Positions 1-6,916 of a stretch of 10,890 nt of DNA are shown in pieces. Source of the stretch: Caldisericota bacterium (GTDB taxonomy: Bacteria; CG03; B21-G15). Under the pieces are notes generated by a model that had not been told where the DNA came from, ran no database searches, and was given only the letters and a program-made list of their open reading frames with translations. The number at the start of each line of letters is the position of its first letter. Positions within the stretch are counted from its first letter, which is position 1. Location: contig QMOP01000028.1 in NCBI GenBank assembly GCA_003650255.1, forward strand, positions 1-10,890, written 5' to 3'. The translations under genes were made by a program, and so were the position numbers.

Positions 1-752
1 ACATAATTTCAACAGGAAGTCATCTCTCGATATATGCTTTTATTTTTTCAAAAATTTTCAAGATTCCTTTAATACTTCAGGAGCAGAATTTTCTTTTATC
101 AAAATCAGTAAGATTTTTACTTCCTTTCTCAAAATATGTTTTTCTTGGTTTTCCTTTGAAGAAAAAAAATAAGAAGTTTGTTTTAACAGGGAATCCTATA
201 ATTTTTCCTGAAAAAAAACTTGAAAAAAAAGAGGCAAGAAGAATTTTAGGATTAGAGAATAAGAAAACAATTCTTTTTTATGGAGGAAGTCAGGGTTCAA
301 AATTTATAAATAACTGTTTTATTGAGGTTGAGAAGGAGTTGAGGGATTATCAGATTATTGTTATATGGGGATATTACGAAATTCCAGAAGATTTGTTAAA
401 ATTAAGTAATAGATTTATATACAGGTTTAGAAGGGATATGGATATTGTTTATCAAGCAGTTGATTTTGCTGTTTGTAGAGCTGGAGCACTTACTCTTACA
501 GAACTTATTTATTATAAAATTCCTTCGGTTTTAATTCCATATCCATATGCTGCAAAGAATCATCAGTTGATAAATGCATTGAATTTTAAAAAGATTACAG
601 GATGTGAAGTTATTGAGGAGAAGTATTATTCAAAAGTGAAACTTTTTTCTTCATTAAGAAGAATTGAGGAGAGAAAAGAAGAAATTATAAAAAGAATGGG
701 TGAGTTTAGTTTTGAGGAAAGAATAAAAAAGATAGAGGAGATTTTATGTTAA
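1..752 (+). CDS. murG: MurG, UDP-GlcNAc transferase making lipid II (5'-truncated)
   Basis: MurG is a peripheral membrane glycosyltransferase (GT28) on the inner face of the cytoplasmic membrane. It transfers GlcNAc from UDP-GlcNAc to lipid I, giving lipid II. The frame is open from base 3 with no stop or start before it. Reading upstream of the first possible internal start (TTG at 156) gives clear MurG sequence: TGSHLS (bases 12-29) and LILQEQN (about 69-89, usually IHEQN). Downstream are VLTGNP (180-197), the nucleotide-sugar loop GGSQGS (282-299), CRAGALTLTE (474-503) and PYPYAAKNHQ (537-566). About 250 of the usual ~355 residues are present, so roughly 100 N-terminal residues, including the GGTGGH loop, lie outside the window. 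The TTG at 156 is internal and is not the start. Its stop overlaps the murC start by 7 bases, implying coupled translation. Confidence 0.96.
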   Translation, partial: IISTGSHLSIYAFIFSKIFKIPLILQEQNFLLSKSVRFLLPFSKYVFLGFPLKKKNKKFVLTGNPIIFPEKKLEKKEARRILGLENKKTILFYGGSQGSKFINNCFIEVEKELRDYQIIVIWGYYEIPEDLLKLSNRFIYRFRRDMDIVYQAVDFAVCRAGALTLTELIYYKIPSVLIPYPYAAKNHQLINALNFKKITGCEVIEEKYYSKVKLFSSLRRIEERKEEIIKRMGEFSFEERIKKIEEILC

Positions 753-2119
753 GGAATGTTAAAAAGATTCATTTTATAGGGATTGGCGGTTCTGGAATGA
801 GTGGGATTGCTGAACTCCTTTTAAATCTTGGTTATGAGGTTTCTGGATCAGATATAGTGAATTCAAACATAATAAAGAGGTTGAAGAAACTTGGAGCAAA
901 AATAAAAATAGGGCACTCAGGAAAGAATCTACCTTCAGGAACTGATGTTGTTGTGGTTTCAAGTGCAATTCTATCAGATAATGTTGAAGTAAAAGAAGCG
1001 GTAAGAAGAAAGATTCCTGTTATTCCAAGGGCAGAGATGCTTTCTGAACTTACAAGATTTAAATATTCAATTGCAATTGCAGGAACACATGGGAAAACAA
1101 CAACTACCTCAATGATTGCACTTGTTTTAAAAGAGGGAGGACTTGATCCAACAGTTGTTATTGGTGGAAGATTAAAGAATATAAAAAGTTCTGCAAGGCT
1201 TGGTCTTGGAGATTATCTTGTTGCAGAGGCAGATGAGAGTGATGCGAGTTTTTTGAAACTACTTCCAACAATAAGCGTTATCACAAATATTGATGATGAC
1301 CATCTTAATTTTTATGGAAATATGGATAATCTTAAAAATGCGTTTGTTGAATTTTTGAATAAAACTCCTTTTTATGGAGTTTCATTTTTGTGTATTGATG
1401 ATGAAAATGTAAGGGAGATTCTTCCTCTTTTAAAAAGAAAATTTTTTACCTATGGGACAGTTAAAGAGGCAGATTTTCTTGCAACAAATATTAGAGATCA
1501 TGATTTTTCCTCATCATATACACTTTATTTTAAGAATAAGAGAGTTGGAGAGGTGAAACTTTCTGTTCCTGGAAAACACAATATTCTTAATTCAATTGCA
1601 GCAAGTGCTGTTGGAATAGAACTTGATATTCCTTTCAGTAAAATAAGAAAGGCATTGAAAAGTTTTGAAGGAGTGGACAGAAGATTTGAGATAAAAGGAA
1701 AGATTGATGACATAATTATTATTGATGATTATGGCCATCATCCAACTGAAATAAGAATGGTTTTAAAGACAGTAAAGGAGCAGTGGCCTGAAAGAAGAAT
1801 TATATGTGTGTTTCAGCCACATAGATTTTCAAGGACATTATCTTTAAGTTTTCAATTTGGAAGGTCCTTTGATGGAGTTAGTTATCTTGTTCTACTTCCA
1901 ATATATTCAGCAGGAGAGAAACCAATTCCGGGTGTATCTTCTCTTCTTATATGGGAAAATTTACCAAGGGGTTTAAGAAAAAGATATGTTTCTAATTTTA
2001 AAGAAGCAGTAAATGTGATACTTAAAGAGATACAGAAAGGAGATATTCTTCTTACAATTGGAGCAGGAGATGTTTATAAGATAGGAGAGATGGTTTTGAA
2101 AGAATTGAAGAAGAGATGA
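746..2119 (+). CDS. murC: UDP-N-acetylmuramate--L-alanine ligase
   Basis: Cytoplasmic Mur ligase that uses ATP to join L-Ala to UDP-MurNAc, the first step of stem peptide synthesis. The 457 residues are full length for MurC. Domain 1 starts with a Rossmann motif, GIGGSGMSGIAEL (12-24), that binds the UDP substrate. The central ATPase domain has the P-loop GTHGKTTT (113-120), EADESDASF (161-169), TNIDDDHLNFYG (180-191) and PGKHNILNSIAA (275-286). The C-terminal domain has DDYGHHPTEI (327-336) and FQPHRFSR (356-363), both typical of MurC rather than MurD/E/F. The ATG at 746 follows AGAGGAG (734-740) with 5 bases between and overlaps the end of murG by 7 bases. It ends in an ATGA overlap with murB. 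All key motifs are intact and nothing looks broken. Confidence 0.98.
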   Translation: MLRNVKKIHFIGIGGSGMSGIAELLLNLGYEVSGSDIVNSNIIKRLKKLGAKIKIGHSGKNLPSGTDVVVVSSAILSDNVEVKEAVRRKIPVIPRAEMLSELTRFKYSIAIAGTHGKTTTTSMIALVLKEGGLDPTVVIGGRLKNIKSSARLGLGDYLVAEADESDASFLKLLPTISVITNIDDDHLNFYGNMDNLKNAFVEFLNKTPFYGVSFLCIDDENVREILPLLKRKFFTYGTVKEADFLATNIRDHDFSSSYTLYFKNKRVGEVKLSVPGKHNILNSIAASAVGIELDIPFSKIRKALKSFEGVDRRFEIKGKIDDIIIIDDYGHHPTEIRMVLKTVKEQWPERRIICVFQPHRFSRTLSLSFQFGRSFDGVSYLVLLPIYSAGEKPIPGVSSLLIWENLPRGLRKRYVSNFKEAVNVILKEIQKGDILLTIGAGDVYKIGEMVLKELKKR

Positions 2120-3000
2120 TATTTGAAAAATTAAAAGAAATATTCGGAGAAAGAATTAAGAAGAATTACCCATTATATAAACTTGGAATTTTAAGTAGAG
2201 GGAAAATTGAGTATTTTTTAGAGATATTTAATCTTGAGGAACTTAGTAAGTTTTTTGAAATAAAACCACAGGATAAAAACTACTATGTAATTGGTGCTGG
2301 TTCAAACACTGTTGCTGACGATAAACTGATTAAAGGATTCATAATAAAACTTGGAGGAGATTTTAAAAAGATTGAATTTAAAAACTCAACTGTTGTTGTA
2401 GGATCTGGTGTTGTTCTCAGGGAGTTAGTTAAGGAAAGTATGAAGAGGGGACTTTCAGGGATTGAGTTTCTTATTGGAATCCCAGGAACAGTTGGTGGAG
2501 CAATGAAGATGAATGCCGGATGTTTTGGAAAGGAGATTCTTGATTATGTTAAAGAGATTGAGATATTTAAAAATGGAAAAGTTTATAAAAAAACCGCTTT
2601 TAAATATTCTTATAGACAGGGACCAGTTAAAGATGATGAAATTCTTCTTTTTACAAAAATGAGACTTAAAAAAAAGACGAAGAGGGAGGTGAAAAAGAGG
2701 ATTCATGAGTATATGATGAGAAGAAAGAAAAGAAATCTGTTTCATCCGAACTCAAAAGGTTCTGTTTTCCTTAATCCAAAAAATAAGAAGGCATGGAAAT
2801 TGATTGATGAGATGTCTTTAAGAGGTTTCTCTGTTGGAACTGTAAGGGTTTGGGAAAGAAATCCAAATTTTTTTGTATGGAGAAGAAGATCAAAGGGAAG
2901 GGATTTTTATAAATTAATGAGGAAAATAATGGATAAAGTATATAAAGAGAAAGGAATTAGATTGAAACCTGAGATTAATTTTATTGGTTATGAGGATTAA
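2116..3000 (+). CDS. murB: UDP-N-acetylenolpyruvoylglucosamine reductase, divergent type II form
   Basis: FAD enzyme that reduces UDP-GlcNAc-enolpyruvate to UDP-MurNAc with NADPH, supplying the substrate of MurC next door. The 294 residues fit the type II family. Recognisable parts are GAGSN (60-64) and GIPGTVGGAMKMNAGCFGKE (121-140) of the FAD domain, SYRQG (165-169), KGSVFLNP (214-221) and EINFIG (286-291). The presumed catalytic set is kept: Arg167, the proton donor Ser216 and Glu286. Two usually strong motifs are eroded. The IGGPA(D/E) loop after the TT(F/Y) motif reads roughly SRGKIE (27-32), and the usual NFI(V/I)N.GNAT.(K/R)D stretch reads NFFVWRRRSKGRD (251-263). ATG at 2116 forms an ATGA overlap with murC, behind a purine-rich GAAGAAGAG. 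The family call is secure; full activity is inferred. Confidence 0.94.
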   Translation: MIFEKLKEIFGERIKKNYPLYKLGILSRGKIEYFLEIFNLEELSKFFEIKPQDKNYYVIGAGSNTVADDKLIKGFIIKLGGDFKKIEFKNSTVVVGSGVVLRELVKESMKRGLSGIEFLIGIPGTVGGAMKMNAGCFGKEILDYVKEIEIFKNGKVYKKTAFKYSYRQGPVKDDEILLFTKMRLKKKTKREVKKRIHEYMMRRKKRNLFHPNSKGSVFLNPKNKKAWKLIDEMSLRGFSVGTVRVWERNPNFFVWRRRSKGRDFYKLMRKIMDKVYKEKGIRLKPEINFIGYED

Positions 3001-3877
3001 AAAAGTTGTTGTTTTATACGGTGGAGTTTCAAGTGAAAGGAGCATATCCCTCAAAACAGGAAGGGCAATATATAAAGCACTTTTAAAAAAGGGGTATAGA
3101 GCAAAGTGTATTGATGCGGTTGGGAAATGGTATGAAAGGGTGATAAGGGAAAAACCTGATATTGTTTTTATTGCACTTCATGGAAAGTATGGAGAGGATG
3201 GAAGGGTTCAAGGATTGCTTGACGTCTTTGGAATAAAGTATACTGGAAGTGGAGTCCTTGCAAGTGCTCTTTCAATGAATAAACTGAAATCAAGGGAAAT
3301 ATTTAAAGCAAATGGATTACCTGTTCCAGATTATTATGTTATTGAGAGAAGTGATGAAGCAAAAATTAAATTTATTCCGTGTGTTGTAAAACCTGTTGAT
3401 GAAGGTTCAACAATAGGGGTAAGTATTGTTAAGAAGAGAAAAGATTTTAGAAAGGCGGTAGAAGAGGCACTCAAATATTCTGATAAGGTTATTGTTGAAA
3501 GGTATATTAAAGGAAGGGAGTTTACTGTTGGAATTCTTGGAGATGAGGCACTACCATGTATGGAAATAATACCGAAAAATGAGTATTATGATTATGAAGC
3601 AAAGTATGTAAAAGGGATGTCAGAGCATATCTGTCCTGCACCTATTTCAGAAGAAGAGGAGAAAAGGGTTAAGGAACTTGCTTTAAAGGCACATAAACTT
3701 CTTGGATGTAAAGCATTTTCAAGAGTTGATTTTATTAAAGGAAAAAGAGATTTTTATATTCTTGAAGTAAATTCTATACCCGGAATGACAGAGACAAGTT
3801 TACTTCCAGAAGCAGCAAAAGTCGTGGGAATTGATTTTCCAGAACTTGTTGAAAGGATAATTAAGTATTCACTGTGA
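2990..3877 (+). CDS. ddl: D-alanine--D-alanine ligase
   Basis: Cytoplasmic ATP-grasp enzyme that joins two D-Ala, giving the dipeptide MurF adds to the stem peptide. From ATG at 2990 it has 295 residues, a normal length. The N-terminal domain opens with VVVLYGGVSSERSISLKTG (6-24) and then has ALHGKYGEDG (62-71). The central and C-terminal ATP-grasp lobes show VVKPVDEGSTIGV (132-144), IVERYIKGREFTVGIL (168-183), YYDYEAKY (199-206) and FYILEVNSIPGMTETSLLP (255-273), which carries the metal-binding Glu/Asn and the end of the active site. YYDYEAKY is the omega-loop form of D-Ala-D-Ala ligases, not of D-Ala-D-Lac (VanA-type) enzymes. A TTG at 2984 is in frame, but ATG two codons later gives the usual short start before the first beta strand. 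It overlaps murB by 11 bases, and only a weak ribosome binding site is visible. Confidence 0.97.
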   Translation: MRIKKVVVLYGGVSSERSISLKTGRAIYKALLKKGYRAKCIDAVGKWYERVIREKPDIVFIALHGKYGEDGRVQGLLDVFGIKYTGSGVLASALSMNKLKSREIFKANGLPVPDYYVIERSDEAKIKFIPCVVKPVDEGSTIGVSIVKKRKDFRKAVEEALKYSDKVIVERYIKGREFTVGILGDEALPCMEIIPKNEYYDYEAKYVKGMSEHICPAPISEEEEKRVKELALKAHKLLGCKAFSRVDFIKGKRDFYILEVNSIPGMTETSLLPEAAKVVGIDFPELVERIIKYSL

Positions 3878-4602
3878 AAAGAAAAAAAAGGAAGAAAAGA
3901 TTTTTTAAGTTCTATATTCTGTTTGTTCTTTTTCTTGTCTTTGTATTTTTTACCATGAGAATTTTAAAGAGTATTCCCTATTCAAAACTTTTTCCTGTTA
4001 AATTTATTGAGATAGAGGGGGTTAAATTCACATCAAAGAAAGAGGTTCTAAATAGAATTGAGAAGGGGAAATCAATTTTCTTTTATACATCAGGAAGGAT
4101 TAAGGATATTTTGAAGGATTTAAAATGGATTAAGAGAGTGAGAGTTATTTTTGATTTTCCTTCAAAAGTTATAGTTAGGATTAAAGAGAGAGAACCTTGT
4201 TTTGGTTTTAAGAAGAATGGGAAGATTTTTGTTTTTACAGAGGACAAATCTATTATAGAGTATGGGAAGGAATTTTTTCCATATTTTGAGAATATTGAGG
4301 AAGTGAAAGAGGATACAAAAGAGGAGATTGTTAATTTTATAATTTTTTTGAAAAATAAAAAGGAGAAGTGGTATAAGAGTATAAGAGGGATTAGATGGGA
4401 TGAGGATGAGGGAATTATTTTGAAAATGAGGCATTTTTTGGTAAAATGGGGGAGACCGAAAATTGACGAAATTGAAGAAAAATTTGTTTATCTTGAGAAG
4501 GTGATGAGACATCTTGGAAAGGAAAAAAAGTTTCCAAAGTATATTGATTTAAGATTTTGTGATAAAAAAGAGGTGATTGTAAAGGAGGATAGGAATGAAT
4601 GA
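3874..4602 (+). CDS. ftsQ: FtsQ/DivIB, division protein with POTRA domain
   Basis: Bitopic inner membrane divisome protein that elsewhere bridges early cytoplasmic and late periplasmic division proteins (FtsB/FtsL). The 242 residues have the FtsQ layout: a very basic cytoplasmic start (residues 1-9, nearly all Lys/Arg), one transmembrane helix (about 10-29), a POTRA domain (about 41-107; FIEIEGV, then WIKRVRVIFDFPSKVIVRIKERE) and the FtsQ domain, ending in VKWG (190-193) and YIDLRF (223-228). GTG at 3874 is the first possible start because TAA at 3862-3864 closes the frame. The next ATG, codon 28, would delete the membrane helix. GTG overlaps the ddl stop (GTGA). GAAAGGAT at 3851-3858 is too distant to be a good ribosome binding site, so translation probably depends on coupling to ddl. 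Sequence is poorly conserved, as is usual; the call rests on architecture and position. Confidence 0.92.
   Translation: MKRKKRKKRFFKFYILFVLFLVFVFFTMRILKSIPYSKLFPVKFIEIEGVKFTSKKEVLNRIEKGKSIFFYTSGRIKDILKDLKWIKRVRVIFDFPSKVIVRIKEREPCFGFKKNGKIFVFTEDKSIIEYGKEFFPYFENIEEVKEDTKEEIVNFIIFLKNKKEKWYKSIRGIRWDEDEGIILKMRHFLVKWGRPKIDEIEEKFVYLEKVMRHLGKEKKFPKYIDLRFCDKKEVIVKEDRNE
4582..4588 (+). promoter_or_regulatory. Strong Shine-Dalgarno site of ftsA
   Basis: AAGGAGG lies inside the last codons of ftsQ, 6 bases before ATG at 4595. It is a full-consensus site. It fixes the ftsA start and suggests ftsA is translated more strongly than the overlapping ftsQ. Confidence 0.85.
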
Positions 4603-5827
4603 AATAATAACAGGGATTGATATTGGTTCAAATAATGTTGTTTGCGTAGTTGGAAAGGTTGAGGGAAGGGATATAAATGTTATTGGTTATAGTAAAGTTC
4701 CATGCGATGGTTTGAGAAATGGGATAGTTGTGAATATTGATAAGACAGTCAGAGCAGTAAAGGAAGCAATTGATGAGGCAGAAAGTAAATCAGGTGAGGT
4801 TATAAGGACAGCATATGTTGGAATAAAGGGTTCACATATTCACTGTTTTAAGAATGAAGGAGCAACAGCAATATCAGGATCAGATAAAGAGATTACTGTT
4901 GAGGATATCAGGCAGGTCATAGAGAGTGCAAAAGCAATAAGGGTTCCTTCAGGTTCTGAGATAATACATGTTATTCCTCAGGAATTTATTGTTGATGGGC
5001 AGGGAGGAGTTGATTCACCACCTATTGGAATGGAGGCAAGACATCTTGGAGTAAAGGTTTTTATTGTAACAGCTTCTGTAACAGCAATATCAAATATTGT
5101 TAGATGTATAAACAAAGCAGGAGTTGAAGTGAATGAGGTAATACTTTCAAGTATTGCAAATTCAGAGGTTGCTGTGAGTAAAGAGGAGAAACAACTTGGA
5201 GTTGTTCTTGTTGATTTTGGAGCCCAGACAGTTGATATTGTTATGTTTGTTGATGGGAATATAAAGGATATAAAAGAGATTCAGATTGGTGGCGATTTCA
5301 TAACAAGGGACATAGCGCACTTTTTCAGAATCTCAATAAAGGAAGCAGAAAGAATAAAGGAAAGTTTCGGGGTATCTTCCACTTCACTTATAAAGGAGGA
5401 TGAGGAGATTCAGGCACTTGGTATTGATAGAAGAAGAAAGATTATTATTTCAAAGGAGAAACTTTCAGAGGTAATAGAGGAGAGATTAAGGGAAATATTT
5501 TTAGAAATAAGAAGAGTAATTGAATCCTCTGGTGTAAAGGATTTAATTCCGGGTGGGATTGTTTTTACAGGAGGTTCAGCACTTATTACAGGTCTTACAG
5601 AGATGGCAGAGGAATTTTTCTGGGGACTTCCAGCAAGGATCGGTTATCCACTTGATATAAAAGGAAGTGATGAGATAATAAGTTCTCCAATTTATACAAC
5701 TGGCTGTGGACTTATAAAGTATGCAATATCAAATGAGGTTCCATCTCTTGGTGGAAAACCAAGTATAAGAAGTGTTAGAAAGCCACCATTCAGTAAACTT
5801 TTTTCCTGGATAAAAAAACTTTTTTGA
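4595..5827 (+). CDS. ftsA: FtsA, actin-like membrane anchor of the Z ring
   Basis: Cytoplasmic actin/Hsp70-fold ATPase that tethers FtsZ filaments to the membrane and recruits later division proteins. The 410 residues are a normal length. The phosphate-1 loop is GIDIGSNNVVCVVGKVE (7-23). The FtsA-specific 1C region follows (about 85-165, with HVIPQEFIVDG at 125-135). The phosphate-2 region is VDFGAQTVDIVMF (206-218), then IQIGGDFITRDIA (229-241), and the adenosine motif is GGIVFTGGSALITGL (320-334). The C-terminal end, FSKLFSWIKKLF (399-410), is a basic amphipathic helix fitting the known membrane-targeting sequence. The phosphate-2 loop departs from the common DIGxGTTD: Gln211 and Val213 replace Gly and Thr. 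The start overlaps ftsQ by 8 bases and has its own strong ribosome binding site. Confidence 0.97.
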   Translation: MNEIITGIDIGSNNVVCVVGKVEGRDINVIGYSKVPCDGLRNGIVVNIDKTVRAVKEAIDEAESKSGEVIRTAYVGIKGSHIHCFKNEGATAISGSDKEITVEDIRQVIESAKAIRVPSGSEIIHVIPQEFIVDGQGGVDSPPIGMEARHLGVKVFIVTASVTAISNIVRCINKAGVEVNEVILSSIANSEVAVSKEEKQLGVVLVDFGAQTVDIVMFVDGNIKDIKEIQIGGDFITRDIAHFFRISIKEAERIKESFGVSSTSLIKEDEEIQALGIDRRRKIIISKEKLSEVIEERLREIFLEIRRVIESSGVKDLIPGGIVFTGGSALITGLTEMAEEFFWGLPARIGYPLDIKGSDEIISSPIYTTGCGLIKYAISNEVPSLGGKPSIRSVRKPPFSKLFSWIKKLF

Positions 5828-5828
5828 T

Positions 5829-5837
5829 AAGGGGGGG
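5829..5837 (+). promoter_or_regulatory. Ribosome binding site of ftsZ containing a G7 run
   Basis: The 12-base gap between ftsA and ftsZ holds AA followed by seven G, two bases before ATG at 5840. It stands where AAGGAGG would be expected. The G run can still pair with the CCUCC of 16S rRNA through GG and wobble pairs. Its length could vary by slippage without changing any reading frame. Confidence 0.7.
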
Positions 5838-5839
5838 AT

Positions 5840-6916
5840 ATGGTATTTAGAATCGTAAATGAAGAACCATCTTCACCTGCTAAGATAAAGGTTATTGGTG
5901 TTGGAGGAGCAGGTGTTAATGCTGTAAATAGAATGATAGCAAGTGAGATTCAGGGAGTTGAATTTATAGCGGCAAATACTGATGCTCAGTCATTGAGGCA
6001 TTCTCTTGCTCCAACAAGATTGCAACTTGGAGTCAATCTTACAAGGGGTTTAGGTGCTGGAGGAGACCCTGAAAAAGGAAAACTTGCTGCTGAAGAGGAC
6101 AGGGAGGCAATAAGGGAAGCACTTGAAGGTGCTGATATGGTTTTTATTGCTTCTGGAATGGGAGGAGGCACAGGAACAGGAGCAGCAGCTGTTGTTGCAG
6201 ATATTGCAAAAAATGATGTGGGTGCATTGACTGTTGCTGTTGTTACAAAACCATTTGAATTTGAAGGAAGGGTAAGAATGAGGCAAGCAGAGGAAGGTTT
6301 GAAAAATCTTGAAGGAAAGGTTGATACACTTCTTGTTATACCAAATCAGAGGCTTTTCTCAATTGTTGATGAGAATACTCCTGCTCTTGATGCATATAAA
6401 GTTGCTGATGATGTTTTAAGACAAGGTGTTCAAGCAATTTCAGATATTGTAACGCAGCATGGAATGATAAATGTTGATTTTGCTGATGTTAAGACAATAA
6501 TGCATGATGCTGGAAAGGCGCTTATGGGAATTGGAGTTGGAAATGGAAATAACCGTTCAATAATTGCAGCACAGCAGGCAATAACATCTCCTCTTTTAGA
6601 GGATGTATCAATTAAAGGAGCCAGAGGACTTCTTGTAAATATTACTGCTGATGAGGACCTGAAGATGATTGAGATAAAGGATGCAATGGATTTTATAAAC
6701 AAAGAAATTTCTCCTGAGGCACATGTTATATACGGTCAGGCATTTGATAGAAATCTTGAAGGAAGTGTGAGAATTACAGTTATTGCTACAAATTTTGAGA
6801 GGAGTTCAAAAATTGAAAAAAGAGTTTACGAGGAAGAAGAGTACGAGAGAGTCCATGAAGAGGATATAAACATTCCAGCAATTATAAGAAAGATGAAGGA
6901 TTGGAGGAAAAAATGA
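5840..6916 (+). CDS. ftsZ: FtsZ, tubulin-like cell division GTPase
   Basis: Cytoplasmic GTPase that polymerises into the Z ring and organises septal wall synthesis. The 358 residues contain the full GTPase core: IGVGGAGVNAVNRM (19-32), NTDAQSL (46-52), the signature SGMGGGTGTGA (105-115), TKPFEFEGRVR (136-146) and the T7 synergy loop NVDFADVKTIM (211-221), whose Asp residues complete the active site of the next subunit. The conserved core ends near residue 320. The C-terminal peptide DINIPAIIRK (342-351) matches the FtsA/ZapA-binding tail (D.DIPA..R). The linker between them is only about 20 residues, mostly Glu, Arg and Tyr, which is short for FtsZ. Start is ATG at 5840 after a G-rich ribosome binding site. 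The stop is shared with the next gene in an ATGA overlap. Confidence 0.99.
   Translation: MVFRIVNEEPSSPAKIKVIGVGGAGVNAVNRMIASEIQGVEFIAANTDAQSLRHSLAPTRLQLGVNLTRGLGAGGDPEKGKLAAEEDREAIREALEGADMVFIASGMGGGTGTGAAAVVADIAKNDVGALTVAVVTKPFEFEGRVRMRQAEEGLKNLEGKVDTLLVIPNQRLFSIVDENTPALDAYKVADDVLRQGVQAISDIVTQHGMINVDFADVKTIMHDAGKALMGIGVGNGNNRSIIAAQQAITSPLLEDVSIKGARGLLVNITADEDLKMIEIKDAMDFINKEISPEAHVIYGQAFDRNLEGSVRITVIATNFERSSKIEKRVYEEEEYERVHEEDINIPAIIRKMKDWRKK
6903..6907 (+). promoter_or_regulatory. Shine-Dalgarno site fixing the pilT start
   Basis: GGAGG within the last ftsZ codons lies 5 bases before ATG at 6913. This spacing selects that ATG, which forms ATGA with the ftsZ stop. The in-frame TTG at 6901 would begin upstream of the site itself. 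Confidence 0.8.

Noticed and set aside
195..200. TATAAT within murG that could be an internal promoter
   Set aside because: It lies inside conserved coding sequence with no TG extension or clear -35 box. Such hexamers are common by chance at this base composition.
156..752. A short separate gene starting at TTG 156
   Set aside because: The frame stays open to the left edge and encodes clear MurG motifs before 156, so this is the internal part of a truncated murG.
2455..2745. Antisense open frames such as this one and those at 4162-4512, 6430-6702 and 8606-8926
   Set aside because: They lie opposite well-conserved genes, have low-complexity or biased translations, no ribosome binding sites and no recognisable family.
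5812..5825. A7-C-T6 at the end of ftsA, like a small hairpin or terminator
   Set aside because: It encodes the Lys-Lys-Leu-Phe of the conserved amphipathic C-terminal helix, has no GC stem or loop, and ftsZ follows 12 bases later.
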